From positions 4,836,001-4,900,000 of the forward strand of contig NZ_AP014862.1 in the NCBI RefSeq assembly GCF_002355475.1: DNA of 64,000 nucleotides, in the 5' to 3' direction. The notes beneath the pieces are model-generated. The model worked only from the letters and a program-made list of their open reading frames with translations. It made no database searches and was not told the DNA's origin. Below are positions 31,435 to 40,543 of this stretch, in pieces (position 1 is the first letter of the stretch; each line of letters starts with the position of its first letter). The stretch is from Pseudomonas furukawaii (lineage in GTDB: Bacteria; Pseudomonadota; Gammaproteobacteria; Pseudomonadales; Pseudomonadaceae). Both the position numbers and the translations under genes were made by a program.

Positions 31435-31621
31435 GCGCGGCATTTCGCCGCCCCCGCCCAGCCCGTCCCGCGTCGCAGCCGTTAAGGCCACGCCTCGCCT
31501 AGACTTGCCCTGACCGGACACGATCCGGCCCCCGGCGTGCCGGGAAGAAAATTTCGAACCGACCCTTGGAACCGGCCCGGTCCGCCCACACAGAGTGGCG
31601 CACATTGCTCAGAGGTGCTCG

Positions 31622-34276
31622 ATGCGCGCCAATACTCCGCAGACGGATAGCGTGGAACTCCCCGCCGATAACGCCCTCAACGAAGAGTCCGCCCCCCTAC
31701 GCTGGATCGATCACCTGACGGCCTACCGGCAATGGATAGTGATCGCCTTCACGTTGCTGGTGTTCATCCTCGGCCTGCTGGCCTGCTGGCATCTGCTGCG
31801 GGAACTGGACCCGGACGCCCTGCGCGCCGCCGTCCGCGAGGTGCCCACCAGCAGCCTGCTGCTGGCCTTGGCGGCGACCGCCACCAGCTTCACCGCCTAC
31901 GTGGGTTATGAGTGGTCGGGCTGCCGCTTCGCCGGGGTGCGCCTGCCCCTGTCGCGCATGGCCCTGGGCAGCTTCTGCGCGGCCGGCATCGGCAACGCCG
32001 TGGGCCTTTCGATGCTGACCGGCGGCTCGGTGCGCTTCCGCCTTTATGGCCGCGACAACCTGGGAGCAGGCGATATCACCCGGATCACCCTGTTCGCCAG
32101 CCTGGCACTGGGCTCCGCGCTGCCACCACTGGCCGCAGTCGCCGCCCTCAGCGCGCCCAAGGCGGCTTCCCTGGCCCTGCGCCTGCCCGAAGGCATGGTC
32201 ACCACCCTCGCCCTCGCGGTGCTCGCCGCAACCCTTGGGCTGGTGGCCTGGATCGCCCGGAACCGCGCACCGCAGGCGCCGGCTCCCGACTGCATCGACC
32301 TGCGCCTGGGCAATCGCGGTGTTCGCCTGCCGGGTCTGCGCCTGGCGGGCCTGCAACTGCTGATCACCGTGATCGACGTCTGTGCGGCCGCCTGCGTGCT
32401 CTACGCGCTCCTGCCGGAGGCGCCACCGCTCGGTGCCTTCCTGCTGGTCTACATGCTCGCCCTGGCCGCCGGGGTGTTGAGCCACGTACCCGGTGGCGTC
32501 GGGGTCTTCGAGGCCGTGCTGCTGGCGGCCTTCGCCGGCCAGTTGGGCGCCGCGCCACTCGCCGCGGCGCTGCTGCTGTATCGCCTGATCTATGTCGGGC
32601 TGCCCCTGGCAATGGCCTGCCTGTTGCTGCTGGGCAATGAAGCGCAACGCCTGTTCCCGGCCGGACGCCAGGCCCTGCGGGCGGCGTCCGGCCTGGCCGC
32701 GCCAATCCTTTCTCTGCTGGTGTTCCTGGCGGGCGTGGTACTGCTGCTCTCCGGGGTAACGCCAGCGACGGACAACCGCCTGGAACACCTGAGCTTCCTG
32801 ATTCCCCACCGGCTGATCGATGCCTCGCATCTGGCCGCCAGCCTGGTCGGCGTACTCTGCCTGCTGCTGGCCCACGGCCTCCGTCATCGCCTGTCCGCAG
32901 CCTGGGCACTGACCCTGGTGCTGCTGCTGACCGGTGCCGGGCTGTCCCTGCTCAAGGGGTTCGACTGGGAAGAGGCCAGCCTCCTGACCCTGACCGCCAT
33001 CCTGCTGGCGATCTTCCGCGACGCCTTCTACCGCCCGAGCCGGCTCCTGGAGGTGCCCTTCTCGCCGCTGAACCTGGCGGCCAGCGCCTGCGTGCTGCTG
33101 GCCTCGGTCTGGCTGATGTTCTTCGCTTTCCAGGATGTCCCCTACAGTCATGAGCTCTGGTGGCAGTTCGCCGTGGACGCGGATGCGCCTCGGGCGCTGC
33201 GCGCCTCGCTGTCCAGCGGGCTGCTGCTGGCGGGGATCGCCCTGGCCTGGCTGCTGCGGCCGGTACCGCCCACCATCCACGAGCCCACGGACGCGGAACT
33301 GGAACAGGCGGGGGCTATCGTTCGCCGCTCCGACCAGCCCGATGGCGGCCTGGTGCTGACCGGCGACAAGGCCCTGCTGTTCCACCCCCAGGGCGATGCC
33401 TTCCTCATGTACGCCCGCCGGGGCCGCAGTCTGGTGGCCTTGTTCGACCCCATAGGCCCGACCAGTCGTCGCGCCGAGCTCATCTGGCAGTTCCGCGACC
33501 TCTGCGACCACCACCATGCACGGCCGGTGTTCTACCAGGTGCGGGCGGAAAACCTGCCCTATTACATGGACATCGGTCTCACGGCCCTGAAGCTGGGCGA
33601 AGAAGCCCGGGTGGACCTGCCCCGGTTCGACCTGGACGCCAGGAGCATGGCCATGAAGGACCTGCACTACACCTGGAGCCGCGGCCAGCGCGACGGCCTG
33701 AGCCTGCAGATCCACGAGGTCGGCAGCGCGCCCATGGACGCGCTGCGCGCCATCTCCGACGCCTGGATGCAAGGCAGGCAGGCGCGGGAAAAGGGCTTCT
33801 CCCTGGGCCGATTCGACCCGGACTACCTGAAGCACTTCCGCATCGCGACCCTCCAGTTCGAGGGCCGGCCAGTCGCCTTCGCCAACCTGCTGGAAACCGA
33901 GGGCAACAGCCTGGCCACCATCGACCTGATGCGCGTCCACCCCGAAGCGCCCAAGCCGACCATGGAGTTCCTCATGCTCAGCCTGCTGCTGCACTACAAG
34001 TCCCTTGGATACCTGTGTTTCAGCCTGGGCATGGTCCCCCTGGCCGGCCTGCAGCCGAGGCGTGGCGCGCCACTGACCCAGCGCCTGGGCGCCCTGGTGT
34101 TCCGCCGAGGCGAGCAGTTCTACAACTTCCAGGGACTGCGCCGTTTCAAGGAGAAATTCCAACCCGACTGGGAGCCGCGCTACATGGCGGTGCCCGCCGG
34201 GCTCGATCCGCTGGTGGCGCTGGCGGATACCGCCGCGCTCATCGCCGGCGGCTTCACCGGACTGGTCAAGCGCTGA
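31622..34276 (+). CDS. mprF: Phosphatidylglycerol aminoacyltransferase/flippase MprF
   Basis: An 884-residue membrane enzyme that transfers an amino acid (alanine in P. aeruginosa) from charged tRNA to phosphatidylglycerol and flips the product, lowering surface charge and cationic peptide sensitivity. The first 560 residues hold about 14 hydrophobic segments (flippase, with GGSVRFRLYG and SHVPGGVGVFE landmarks). The C-terminal 320 residues are the soluble synthase (GDKALLFHPQGDAFLMYARRGRSLVALFDPIG; FYQVRAENLPYYMDIG; FNFQGLRRFKEKFQPDWEPRY-type end). Start at 31622 has GAGG six bases upstream. Confidence 0.94.
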   Translation: MRANTPQTDSVELPADNALNEESAPLRWIDHLTAYRQWIVIAFTLLVFILGLLACWHLLRELDPDALRAAVREVPTSSLLLALAATATSFTAYVGYEWSGCRFAGVRLPLSRMALGSFCAAGIGNAVGLSMLTGGSVRFRLYGRDNLGAGDITRITLFASLALGSALPPLAAVAALSAPKAASLALRLPEGMVTTLALAVLAATLGLVAWIARNRAPQAPAPDCIDLRLGNRGVRLPGLRLAGLQLLITVIDVCAAACVLYALLPEAPPLGAFLLVYMLALAAGVLSHVPGGVGVFEAVLLAAFAGQLGAAPLAAALLLYRLIYVGLPLAMACLLLLGNEAQRLFPAGRQALRAASGLAAPILSLLVFLAGVVLLLSGVTPATDNRLEHLSFLIPHRLIDASHLAASLVGVLCLLLAHGLRHRLSAAWALTLVLLLTGAGLSLLKGFDWEEASLLTLTAILLAIFRDAFYRPSRLLEVPFSPLNLAASACVLLASVWLMFFAFQDVPYSHELWWQFAVDADAPRALRASLSSGLLLAGIALAWLLRPVPPTIHEPTDAELEQAGAIVRRSDQPDGGLVLTGDKALLFHPQGDAFLMYARRGRSLVALFDPIGPTSRRAELIWQFRDLCDHHHARPVFYQVRAENLPYYMDIGLTALKLGEEARVDLPRFDLDARSMAMKDLHYTWSRGQRDGLSLQIHEVGSAPMDALRAISDAWMQGRQAREKGFSLGRFDPDYLKHFRIATLQFEGRPVAFANLLETEGNSLATIDLMRVHPEAPKPTMEFLMLSLLLHYKSLGYLCFSLGMVPLAGLQPRRGAPLTQRLGALVFRRGEQFYNFQGLRRFKEKFQPDWEPRYMAVPAGLDPLVALADTAALIAGGFTGLVKR

Positions 34277-34283
34277 GGTGAAT

Positions 34284-34355
34284 ATGCTCGGAGGTCACTG
34301 GCGACGCCTGTCGCTGATAGGGGTCCACGCCCTGGCTGCCGTCCTGCTGGCCTGA
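34284..34355 (+). pseudogene. Signal-peptide-sized relic after mprF
   Basis: ATG CTC GGA... encodes MLGGHWRRLSLIGVHALAAVLLA then TGA, 23 residues, with a basic n-region and hydrophobic core of a signal peptide. In P. aeruginosa mprF is followed by a periplasmic VirJ-like hydrolase gene (PA0919) and then cytochrome b561; here only this fragment lies between them. A deletion remnant is plausible. The remaining 34356-34589 shows no gene. Confidence 0.4.
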
Positions 34356-34589
34356 AGTCGCGCAGCAGAGTCTGCAACTGGCGGCTGCGAAGCGAACCCC
34401 ATCGACGCCCAGCCGGACTCAGCCATGACCTGCAAAGTCTCACCCCGTTGCCGGGCTCAAGCACAAGTTCACGCACTACGAACGCGGATGTTCACTCGAG
34501 TCGAATTGATCCAGGTTCAGATTCGCTTAAGGGATCGACTCTATCCTGCCCCCGGCTTCGCAAATGAGTAACCAGAAAGAGGAACCCTG

Positions 34590-35138
34590 ATGAGTCTCAA
34601 CACTTCGCCATCCCGCTATGGAAAGCTTTCGATATCGCTGCACTGGCTGATGCTGGTGCTGATCGCGGCGGTCTACGCCTGCATCGAACTCAAGGGCAAC
34701 TTCCCCAAGGGCAGCGAGACCCGCGAACTCCTCAAGCAATGGCACTTCATGCTGGGGCTCGCGGTCTTCGTCCTGGTCTGGCTGCGCATCGCCGGGCGCT
34801 TCTTCTCCCCCACGCCGGCAATCCGCCCCAACCCGCCGGGTTGGCAGCACGCACTGTCCAGGCTGATGCACCTGGCCTTGTACGCCCTGATGATCGGCGC
34901 TCCCCTGGCCGGCTGGCTGATCCTCAGCGCCGCCGGCAAGCCGATTCCCTTCTTCGGCCTGGAACTGCCCGCGCTGATCGGCCCGAACAAGGAACTGGCG
35001 GGGCAGATCAAGGAACTCCATGAACTGGCAGGCACCGCCGGCTATTGGCTCATCGGCCTCCACGCCGTGGCCGCGCTGTTCCACCACTACGTGTCCCGGG
35101 ACAACACCCTGGAGCGGATGCTACCCGGACGCAACTGA
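34590..35138 (+). CDS. Cytochrome b561
   Basis: A 182-residue di-haem membrane protein. Four membrane segments lie at about 16-34, 52-70, 92-112 and 146-166. Haem-ligand histidines are in SLHWLM (residue 18), QWHFMLG (52), near ELHELAG (144) and LIGLHAVAALFHHY (157). It shuttles electrons between quinol and a periplasmic acceptor, sometimes superoxide. Start at 34590 has AGGAA upstream. Not obviously cotranscribed with rimO. Confidence 0.9.
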   Translation: MSLNTSPSRYGKLSISLHWLMLVLIAAVYACIELKGNFPKGSETRELLKQWHFMLGLAVFVLVWLRIAGRFFSPTPAIRPNPPGWQHALSRLMHLALYALMIGAPLAGWLILSAAGKPIPFFGLELPALIGPNKELAGQIKELHELAGTAGYWLIGLHAVAALFHHYVSRDNTLERMLPGRN

Positions 35139-35418
35139 CCCCGCCGCCCCTCTCCCGCAGAGGGGCGCAGGACGCACAACGGACCCTTGGCCGAAGGCGC
35201 TCGGCCCCGCGAGTGGAAGACCGGCGGCAGCACGCCGCCGGTGTCGCCCCGGATGCCCCACCGGCCGGCAGTATGCGTCCTTGCTGTTCGGTCCAGGTCA
35301 ATCGAACTCGTCAAACAAAGACGTCAGATGAGGCTGGAAATGACGGACGGCTGCCGCTAGAATTGCGCACTTTTTGATCAGAGGCGCCCTCCCGAGCGCC
35401 CATCGAGGTTAGCCGCAC
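35139..35418. other. Intergenic region upstream of rimO
   Basis: No gene supported. A CGCCCCTCT/AGAGGGGCG hairpin at 35147-35169 lies just after the cytochrome b561 stop and may end that transcript, though no T tract follows. The AT-richer stretch 35350-35380 probably holds the rimO promoter. Confidence 0.4.
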
Positions 35419-36741
35419 ATGTCCACCGCCACCCCCAAAGTCGGATTCGTCAGCCTGGGATGCCCGAAGGCCACAGTCGACTCCGAACGCATCCTCACCC
35501 AGCTGCGCATGGAAGGTTACGAGATCGTACCGACCTACCAGGACGCTGACGTGGTGGTGGTGAATACCTGCGGTTTCATCGACAGCGCCAAGGCCGAATC
35601 CCTGGACGCCATCGGCGAGGCCATCGCCGAGAACGGCAAGGTGATCGTCACCGGCTGCATGGGCGTGTCCGAGGGCAGCATCCGCGACGTTCACCCCAGC
35701 GTGCTCGCGGTCACCGGCCCGCAGCAGTACGAGCAGGTGGTCAACGCCGTGCATGAGGTGGTGCCGCCCAAGGCCGACCACGACCCCTTCATCGACCTGG
35801 TTCCGCCCCAGGGCATCAAGCTGACCCCGCGTCACTATGCCTACCTGAAGATTTCCGAAGGCTGCAACCACAGCTGCAGCTTCTGCATCATCCCCTCCAT
35901 GCGCGGCAAGCTGGTCAGCCGCCCGGTCGGCGACGTGCTGTCCGAAGCCGAGCGCCTGGTCAAAGCCGGCGTGAAAGAACTGCTGGTGATCTCCCAGGAC
36001 ACCAGCGCCTACGGCGTCGACCTGAAGTACAAGCTGGACTTCTGGAACGGCCAGCCGGTGAAGACCCGCATGCTGGAGCTGTGCGAGGCCCTCTCCGCCA
36101 TGGGCGTCTGGGTGCGCCTGCACTACGTCTACCCCTATCCCAATGTGGATGACGTCATCCCGCTGATGGCCGAAGGCAAGCTGCTGCCCTACCTGGACAT
36201 CCCCTTCCAGCACGCCAGCCCGAAAGTGCTCAAGTCCATGAAGCGTCCGGCCTTCGAGGACAAGACCCTGGCCCGCATCAAGAAATGGCGCGAGATCTGC
36301 CCGGACCTGACCATCCGCTCCACCTTCATCGTCGGCTTCCCCGGCGAGACCGAGGAAGATTTCCAGTACCTGCTGGACTGGCTGAGCGAAGCCCAGCTGG
36401 ACCGCGTCGGCTGCTTCCAGTACTCCCCGGTTGACGGCGCCCCGGCCAACGACCTGGGCCTGGAGCCGGTGCCGGACGAGGTCAAGCAGGAGCGCTGGGA
36501 GCGCTTCATGGCCCACCAGCAGGCCATCTCCTCCGCCCGCCTGCAGCAAAAGATCGGCCGCGAGATGGATGTGCTGATCGATGAAGTGGACGACGAAGGC
36601 GCCGTGGCACGCTCCTGGGCGGACGCACCGGAGATCGACGGCAGCGTGTTCATCGAATCCACCACCGTGAAACCGGGTGACAAGGTGCGCGTTCGCATCA
36701 TCGATGCCGACGAATACGACATGTGGGCCGAACTGGTCTGA
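35419..36741 (+). CDS. rimO: Ribosomal protein S12 methylthiotransferase RimO
   Basis: A 440-residue radical SAM enzyme that methylthiolates Asp88 of ribosomal protein S12. Order: N-terminal UPF0004 domain with cysteines in [16 protein letters not shown] and TGCMG; radical SAM core with [18 protein letters not shown] (CxxxCxxC cluster near residue 153); C-terminal TRAM domain ([32 protein letters not shown]). Full length for the family. Confidence 0.97.
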   Translation: MSTATPKVGFVSLGCPKATVDSERILTQLRMEGYEIVPTYQDADVVVVNTCGFIDSAKAESLDAIGEAIAENGKVIVTGCMGVSEGSIRDVHPSVLAVTGPQQYEQVVNAVHEVVPPKADHDPFIDLVPPQGIKLTPRHYAYLKISEGCNHSCSFCIIPSMRGKLVSRPVGDVLSEAERLVKAGVKELLVISQDTSAYGVDLKYKLDFWNGQPVKTRMLELCEALSAMGVWVRLHYVYPYPNVDDVIPLMAEGKLLPYLDIPFQHASPKVLKSMKRPAFEDKTLARIKKWREICPDLTIRSTFIVGFPGETEEDFQYLLDWLSEAQLDRVGCFQYSPVDGAPANDLGLEPVPDEVKQERWERFMAHQQAISSARLQQKIGREMDVLIDEVDDEGAVARSWADAPEIDGSVFIESTTVKPGDKVRVRIIDADEYDMWAELV

Positions 36742-36759
36742 GTCGCCCCCCCTGGACTG

Positions 36760-36792
36760 AGCCCCGCCCGATCATGCGGGGCTTTTTCTTTC
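36760..36792 (+). terminator. rimO terminator
   Basis: AGCCCCGC with an 8-base loop and GCGGGGCT, followed by TTTTCTTT on the plus strand, shortly after the rimO stop. Confidence 0.88.
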
Positions 36793-36853
36793 TGGAGCAG
36801 GGATCGGGTCGTAGGATAGGAGCGAGCGTTGCGATCCATCGACGGAGCCTCCC

Positions 36854-37216
36854 ATGCTCAAGGTCTTCTACGACGGCGCCTGCCCCCGCTGCATCGCCGA
36901 TCGACGCTGGTACGAATCCCTGCCCCGCGCCGCACAGGGTGTGGAGTGGGTGGACATCACCGGTCGAGATGACCAGCTCCGCGCCCTGGGCATCGACCCC
37001 TTCCGGGCCCTCACCGAGCTCCACGTCCAGGACGAGACCGGCCGCATCCACCGGGAACTGGACGCCTATATCCTGCTGCTGGCCCGCGTCCCCCGGCTGG
37101 CGCCGCTGGCCTGGCTGATCGGCCTGCCCCTGGTTCGTCCGCTCCTGTCACGTCTCTATCGCCACTGGGTCATGCATCGCCTGCGCCGCGAAGGCAGGCT
37201 GCGGGGGCCAAGCTAG
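36854..37216 (+). CDS. DCC-family thiol-disulfide oxidoreductase (DUF393)
   Basis: A 120-residue protein beginning MLKVFYDGACPRCIADRRWYESLP; the YDGxCPxC motif defines the DCC family. VEWVDITGRDDQLRALGIDP and ELHVQDETGRIHRELDAYILLLARVP follow the family order, then a hydrophobic C-terminal part with PLAWLIGLPLVRPLLSRLYRHWV. The CxxC suggests a redox role; no substrate is known. A GST gene follows after 34 bases. Confidence 0.85.
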   Translation: MLKVFYDGACPRCIADRRWYESLPRAAQGVEWVDITGRDDQLRALGIDPFRALTELHVQDETGRIHRELDAYILLLARVPRLAPLAWLIGLPLVRPLLSRLYRHWVMHRLRREGRLRGPS

Positions 37217-37250
37217 ACTCGGAACATCCACGGACGAAGCGGACCCCGCC

Positions 37251-37895
37251 ATGACCACACAAGACCGCCAGATCACCCTTTACCACTGCCCCTTCACCCG
37301 CTCCACCGGCGCCCTGACCCTCCTCGAGGAACTGGGTGCGGACTACCGACTGCATGTCATGAACATGAAGGCCGGCGAACAGCGCCAGCCGGAGTTCCTC
37401 GCCATCAACCCCATGGGCAAGGTGCCCACGGTGACCCACGGCGATGCGGTGGTCACCGAACAGGTATCGGTTTATCTCTACCTCGCCGACCTCTACCCCG
37501 AGGCCGGCCTGGCCCCGCCCATGGGCGACCCATTGCGCGGGCCCTACCTGCGCTGGATGGTGTTCTACGGTTCCTGCTTCGAACCTGCCGTGGTGGATCG
37601 GGTCCAGAATCGCGAACCCATCCACGAACAACGCTCGCCCTATGGCAGCTTCGAGAGTGTGATGAACACCCTGGTCAGCCAGTTGAAGGCCGGCCCCTGG
37701 CTGCTGGGGGAGCGATTCAGCGCCGCTGACGTGCTTTGGGGCAGCGCCCTGAACTGGACCACCCAGTTCGGGCTGATCCCCGAGGTGCCGGAGGTCCGCG
37801 ACTACATCAACCGCTTCCTCCAGCGTCCCGCCTACCAGAAGACCCTGGCCAGGGACGCCGAGCTGGCCGCCGCCCAGCAGGACGCCAAGGCCTGA
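37251..37895 (+). CDS. Glutathione S-transferase family protein
   Basis: A 214-residue cytosolic GST. The thioredoxin-like N-terminal domain begins ITLYHCPFTRSTGALTLLEEL and contains the glutathione-binding INPMGKVPTVTHGDAVVTEQ (cis-Pro and Glu-Gln pattern near residues 60-75). The C-terminal helical domain includes WLLGERFSAADVLWGSALNW, the conserved N-capping box. Catalytic Ser/Cys is likely near CPFTRST. Substrate unknown; may be detoxification with the neighbouring DCC and SDR genes. Confidence 0.9.
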   Translation: MTTQDRQITLYHCPFTRSTGALTLLEELGADYRLHVMNMKAGEQRQPEFLAINPMGKVPTVTHGDAVVTEQVSVYLYLADLYPEAGLAPPMGDPLRGPYLRWMVFYGSCFEPAVVDRVQNREPIHEQRSPYGSFESVMNTLVSQLKAGPWLLGERFSAADVLWGSALNWTTQFGLIPEVPEVRDYINRFLQRPAYQKTLARDAELAAAQQDAKA

Positions 37896-37989
37896 CAATG
37901 CCCCTGCATTCCGCACCTCGATAATGCCCCCGCCCCGGCGTATCCGGGGCTAGGGTGGAGCCTTTCCCGGCTCTAAAAGGAGGTTCGTC

Positions 37990-38760
37990 ATGCATCCCTA
38001 CTTCAGTCTTCAGGGCCGTATCGCCCTGGTCACCGGCGGCACCCGCGGCATCGGACGAATGATCGCCCAGGGCCTGCTGGAAGCCGGTGCGCAAGTCTTC
38101 ATCTGCGCCCGCGATGCCGAGGCCTGCCATCAAACCGCCCAGGAGCTCTCGGCCTTCGGTGACTGCCAGTACCTGGCCGCCGACCTGTCCGGTGAAGAAG
38201 GCGCACGCGCCCTGGCCGAGGCGCTCGGGCAACGCATCGACCGGCTGGACATTCTGGTGAACAACGCCGGGACCACCTGGGGCGCCCCGCTGGAAAACTA
38301 CCCGGTGAAGGGTTGGGAAAAGGTCATGCAGCTCAATGTCACCTCGGTGTTCAGTTGCATCCAGCAACTGCTGCCGCTGCTGCGAAAGGCCGGCAGCGAA
38401 GCGAACCCCGCCCGCGTGATCAACATCGGTTCGGTGGCCGGCCTCAGTTCCCAGGGCGAGGACGCCTACGCCTATGGCCCCAGCAAGGCGGCCTTGCATC
38501 AGCTGTCGAGGATGCTGGCCCGGGAACTGGTGGCCGAGCACATCAACGTCAATGTCATCGCTCCAGGGCGCTTTCCCAGCAAGATGACCCGCTTCATCGC
38601 CCAGGATCCCGAGGCCCTGGCGCGGGACAGGGCGCTGATCCCCATGAAGCGCTGGGGTCGTGGCGAAGAAATGGCGGCCCTGGCCATCAGCCTGGCCAGT
38701 ACCGCAGGGGCATACATGACCGGCGCCATCATCCCCATCGACGGCGGCTTCCACCTGTAA
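37990..38760 (+). CDS. Short-chain dehydrogenase/reductase (RhlG-like)
   Basis: A 256-residue classical SDR. NADP-binding TGGTRGIGRMIAQGLLEAGA is near residues 17-36, NNAGTTWG near 94, the catalytic Ser in NIGSVAGLSSQGEDAYAYGPSKAALHQ with Tyr and Lys (YGPSK) about residue 164-168, and NVIAPGRFPSKMT downstream. The sequence resembles the rhamnolipid-linked ketoreductase RhlG of Pseudomonas, but a general 3-oxoacyl reductase role is possible. AGGAGG lies before the ATG. Confidence 0.88.
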   Translation: MHPYFSLQGRIALVTGGTRGIGRMIAQGLLEAGAQVFICARDAEACHQTAQELSAFGDCQYLAADLSGEEGARALAEALGQRIDRLDILVNNAGTTWGAPLENYPVKGWEKVMQLNVTSVFSCIQQLLPLLRKAGSEANPARVINIGSVAGLSSQGEDAYAYGPSKAALHQLSRMLARELVAEHINVNVIAPGRFPSKMTRFIAQDPEALARDRALIPMKRWGRGEEMAALAISLASTAGAYMTGAIIPIDGGFHL

Positions 38761-38824
38761 CCCATCCCTTGCGCAGCGCGGGAGCCGGCGCTAGGGTAGC
38801 CCCGCTACCCACCGGACTCCGCCC

Positions 38825-39010
38825 ATGCGCCTCGCCTGCCTGCCCCTGCTGCTCACCCTCGCTGCACCGGCCTTCGCCGCGCCAGCCCCCTTTTTCATCT
38901 GGCAGAGCAAGCTGGATGGCGGACTGACCTGCGCCCAGACCCGCCCCGGCGATGGCTGGTTGCGCCTGGGCGGTCCCTTCCGTGACGCCGGCTGCCGCGT
39001 GCCCTACTGA
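38825..39010 (+). CDS. Small secreted protein
   Basis: A 61-residue precursor. MRLACLPLLLTLAAPAFAAP is a clear signal peptide with AFA cleavage, leaving about 42 residues with two cysteines (LTCAQTRPGD and DAGCRVPY) that could form one disulfide. No family is recognised. It ends one base before the trmO start codon, so it probably shares a transcript with trmO. Confidence 0.6.
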   Translation: MRLACLPLLLTLAAPAFAAPAPFFIWQSKLDGGLTCAQTRPGDGWLRLGGPFRDAGCRVPY

Positions 39011-39011
39011 T

Positions 39012-39704
39012 ATGCAGCACAGCGTCTCCCCGGTCGGCTACGTCCGCTCCTGCTTCAAGGAAAAATTCGCCATTCCCCGGCAGCCGCACCTGGCGCCGGC
39101 CGCCCGTGGCGTGCTGGAGCTGGTGCCGCCCTTCGACAGCGGCGAAGCGGTGGCGGGACTGGAGCAGGTCAGTCACGTCTGGCTCCTGTTCCTCTTCCAC
39201 CAGGCCCTGGAGGAGAAGCCGAGGCTCAAGGTGCGACCGCCGCGCCTCGGCGGCAACCAGTCCATCGGCGTCTTCGCCACCCGCTCCACCCATCGCCCCA
39301 ACGGCATCGGCCAGTCGGTGGTGAAGCTGGACAGGGTGGAGGCCGGCCGCCTCTGGCTATCGGGCATCGACCTGCTGGACGGCACGCCTATCCTGGATAT
39401 CAAGCCCTACGTGCCCTATGCCGATCGCCAGGACGGGGCGCTGAACGCCATCGCTGACGCACCACCGGCGCTGATTCCCGTGGACTGGGCGCCCGAGGCG
39501 CTGGCCCAGGCCCATGAACACGGCTCGCGCCTGGCGCAGCCCCTGGTTGAGCTGGTGGAACAATGCCTGGCCCAGGACCCGCGCCCGGCTTACCAGAAGC
39601 CGGAACCCGGACGCCGCTATGGCGCCCGTTTCTGGGATGTGGATGTGCGCTGGCACTATCCGGAGCCCGGCCGCATCCGCGTGCTGGCGATCGAGCCGGG
39701 CTGA
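39012..39704 (+). CDS. trmO: tRNA m6t6A37 methyltransferase TrmO
   Basis: A 230-residue SAM-dependent enzyme that methylates t6A37 in tRNA-Thr. Family motifs are VGYVRSCFKEKFAIPRQP at the N-terminus, LEQVSHVWLLFLFHQ, the FATRSTHRPNGIGQSVV signature near residue 95 and DLLDGTPILDIKPYVPYAD. The C-terminal domain ends VRWHYPEPGRIRVLAIEPG. I use the ATG at 39012; the upstream frame from 38952 runs inside the small secreted gene. Confidence 0.93.
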   Translation: MQHSVSPVGYVRSCFKEKFAIPRQPHLAPAARGVLELVPPFDSGEAVAGLEQVSHVWLLFLFHQALEEKPRLKVRPPRLGGNQSIGVFATRSTHRPNGIGQSVVKLDRVEAGRLWLSGIDLLDGTPILDIKPYVPYADRQDGALNAIADAPPALIPVDWAPEALAQAHEHGSRLAQPLVELVEQCLAQDPRPAYQKPEPGRRYGARFWDVDVRWHYPEPGRIRVLAIEPG

Positions 39705-39719
39705 CCGGGCGCACTGCCC

Positions 39720-40022
39720 TCAACGCGCGGCGTTGAGGGCCAGGGCGTCCGCTTCGATGCAGTCCTGCTGCAGGATCAGGGGTTCAATCAATGGCCGACT
39801 GGCGAGAAAGTGCGAGGTCCGCATATGGGCCTCGAACGCGGCCTCGTCGGTGTAGACCTCATAGAGCCAGACCAGATCGGGATCGCTGCGATCCCGCAAT
39901 ACGTCGAACACCAGGCAACCAGGCTCGTCACGCACGGAAGCGGCGGCGTTGATGCGCATGGCGTCCATGAAGGCGTCCAGGCTACCGGGACGCAGGCGGG
40001 TCTTGAGTAGAAGGCAGTACAC
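39720..40022 (-). CDS. ABM-domain monooxygenase-like protein
   Basis: A 100-residue dimeric alpha-beta barrel protein of the antibiotic biosynthesis monooxygenase (ABM) type. LLKTRLRPGSLDAFMDAMRINAAASVRDEPGCLVFDVLRDRSDPDLVWLYEVYTDEAAFEAHMRTSHF follows the YgiN/LsrG-like pattern with the conserved EVYTDEAAFEAH and SHF. It may act on quinols or degrade small signals; cannot be told apart here. It is divergent from the VOC gene. Confidence 0.85.
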   Translation of the reverse strand: MYCLLLKTRLRPGSLDAFMDAMRINAAASVRDEPGCLVFDVLRDRSDPDLVWLYEVYTDEAAFEAHMRTSHFLASRPLIEPLILQQDCIEADALALNAAR

Positions 40023-40082
40023 GTTGAACTCCGTTTTGTCTTATATTCGCGAAAAATTGTATACAAAATTGGAGTCAGCGAA

Positions 40083-40496
40083 ATGCCCAGTCGTCCCGGC
40101 CGTCTCAACGGCCTGCGCCACATCGCCATCGTCGTGCCCAACCTGGAGGAGTGCGAACGCTTCTACGTGGAGGTGCTGGGCATGGAAGTCCTGAACCGCG
40201 CCAACCAGGACCTCGTCTATCTCACCTGCGGCAACGACAACCTGTCCCTGGGGCGCTCGGACGTCCCCAGCAGCGGCGTACAGGCGGTGGATCACTACGG
40301 TTTCGTGGTGGACAGCCTCGAAGAACTGGAGGCCTGGTACCAGTACCTCAAGGCACAAGGCGTGACCCTGCTTGACCGTCCCTTCGCCCATGGCGACGGT
40401 GCCCACAGCTTCCATGTGCTGGACCCGGCGGGAAACAAGATCCAGCCCATCTACCACCCCGCCATTTCGGGGCAGCGCTTCAGCGCCCCGACCTGA
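40083..40496 (+). CDS. VOC/glyoxalase-family protein
   Basis: A 137-residue vicinal oxygen chelate protein with two beta-alpha-beta-beta-beta modules. HIAIVVPNLEECERFYVEVLGMEV opens the first and DHYGFVVDSLEELEAWYQYLKAQGV the second. Candidate metal ligands are His in LRHIAIV, His in VDHYGFVV and Glu/His near DGAHSFHVLDPAGNKIQ. Could be a dioxygenase, glyoxalase or resistance protein; the substrate is not evident. It shares the divergent promoter region with the ABM gene. Confidence 0.85.
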   Translation: MPSRPGRLNGLRHIAIVVPNLEECERFYVEVLGMEVLNRANQDLVYLTCGNDNLSLGRSDVPSSGVQAVDHYGFVVDSLEELEAWYQYLKAQGVTLLDRPFAHGDGAHSFHVLDPAGNKIQPIYHPAISGQRFSAPT

Positions 40497-40500
40497 AACG

Positions 40501-40528
40501 ACGAAGCCCGCCGATGGGCGGGCTTCGT
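40501..40528. terminator. Hairpin between the VOC gene and fprA
   Basis: ACGAAGCCCGCC-GAT-GGCGGGCTTCGT, a perfect 12-bp stem between convergent genes. It lacks a clear T tract but is placed as a bidirectional terminator. Confidence 0.6.
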
Positions 40529-40543
40529 GTTGGCGACTGGCGC

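Noticed and set aside
31697-34162. 821-residue Gln/Gly-rich minus-strand frame
   Set aside because: Antisense to mprF, composition typical of a shadow.
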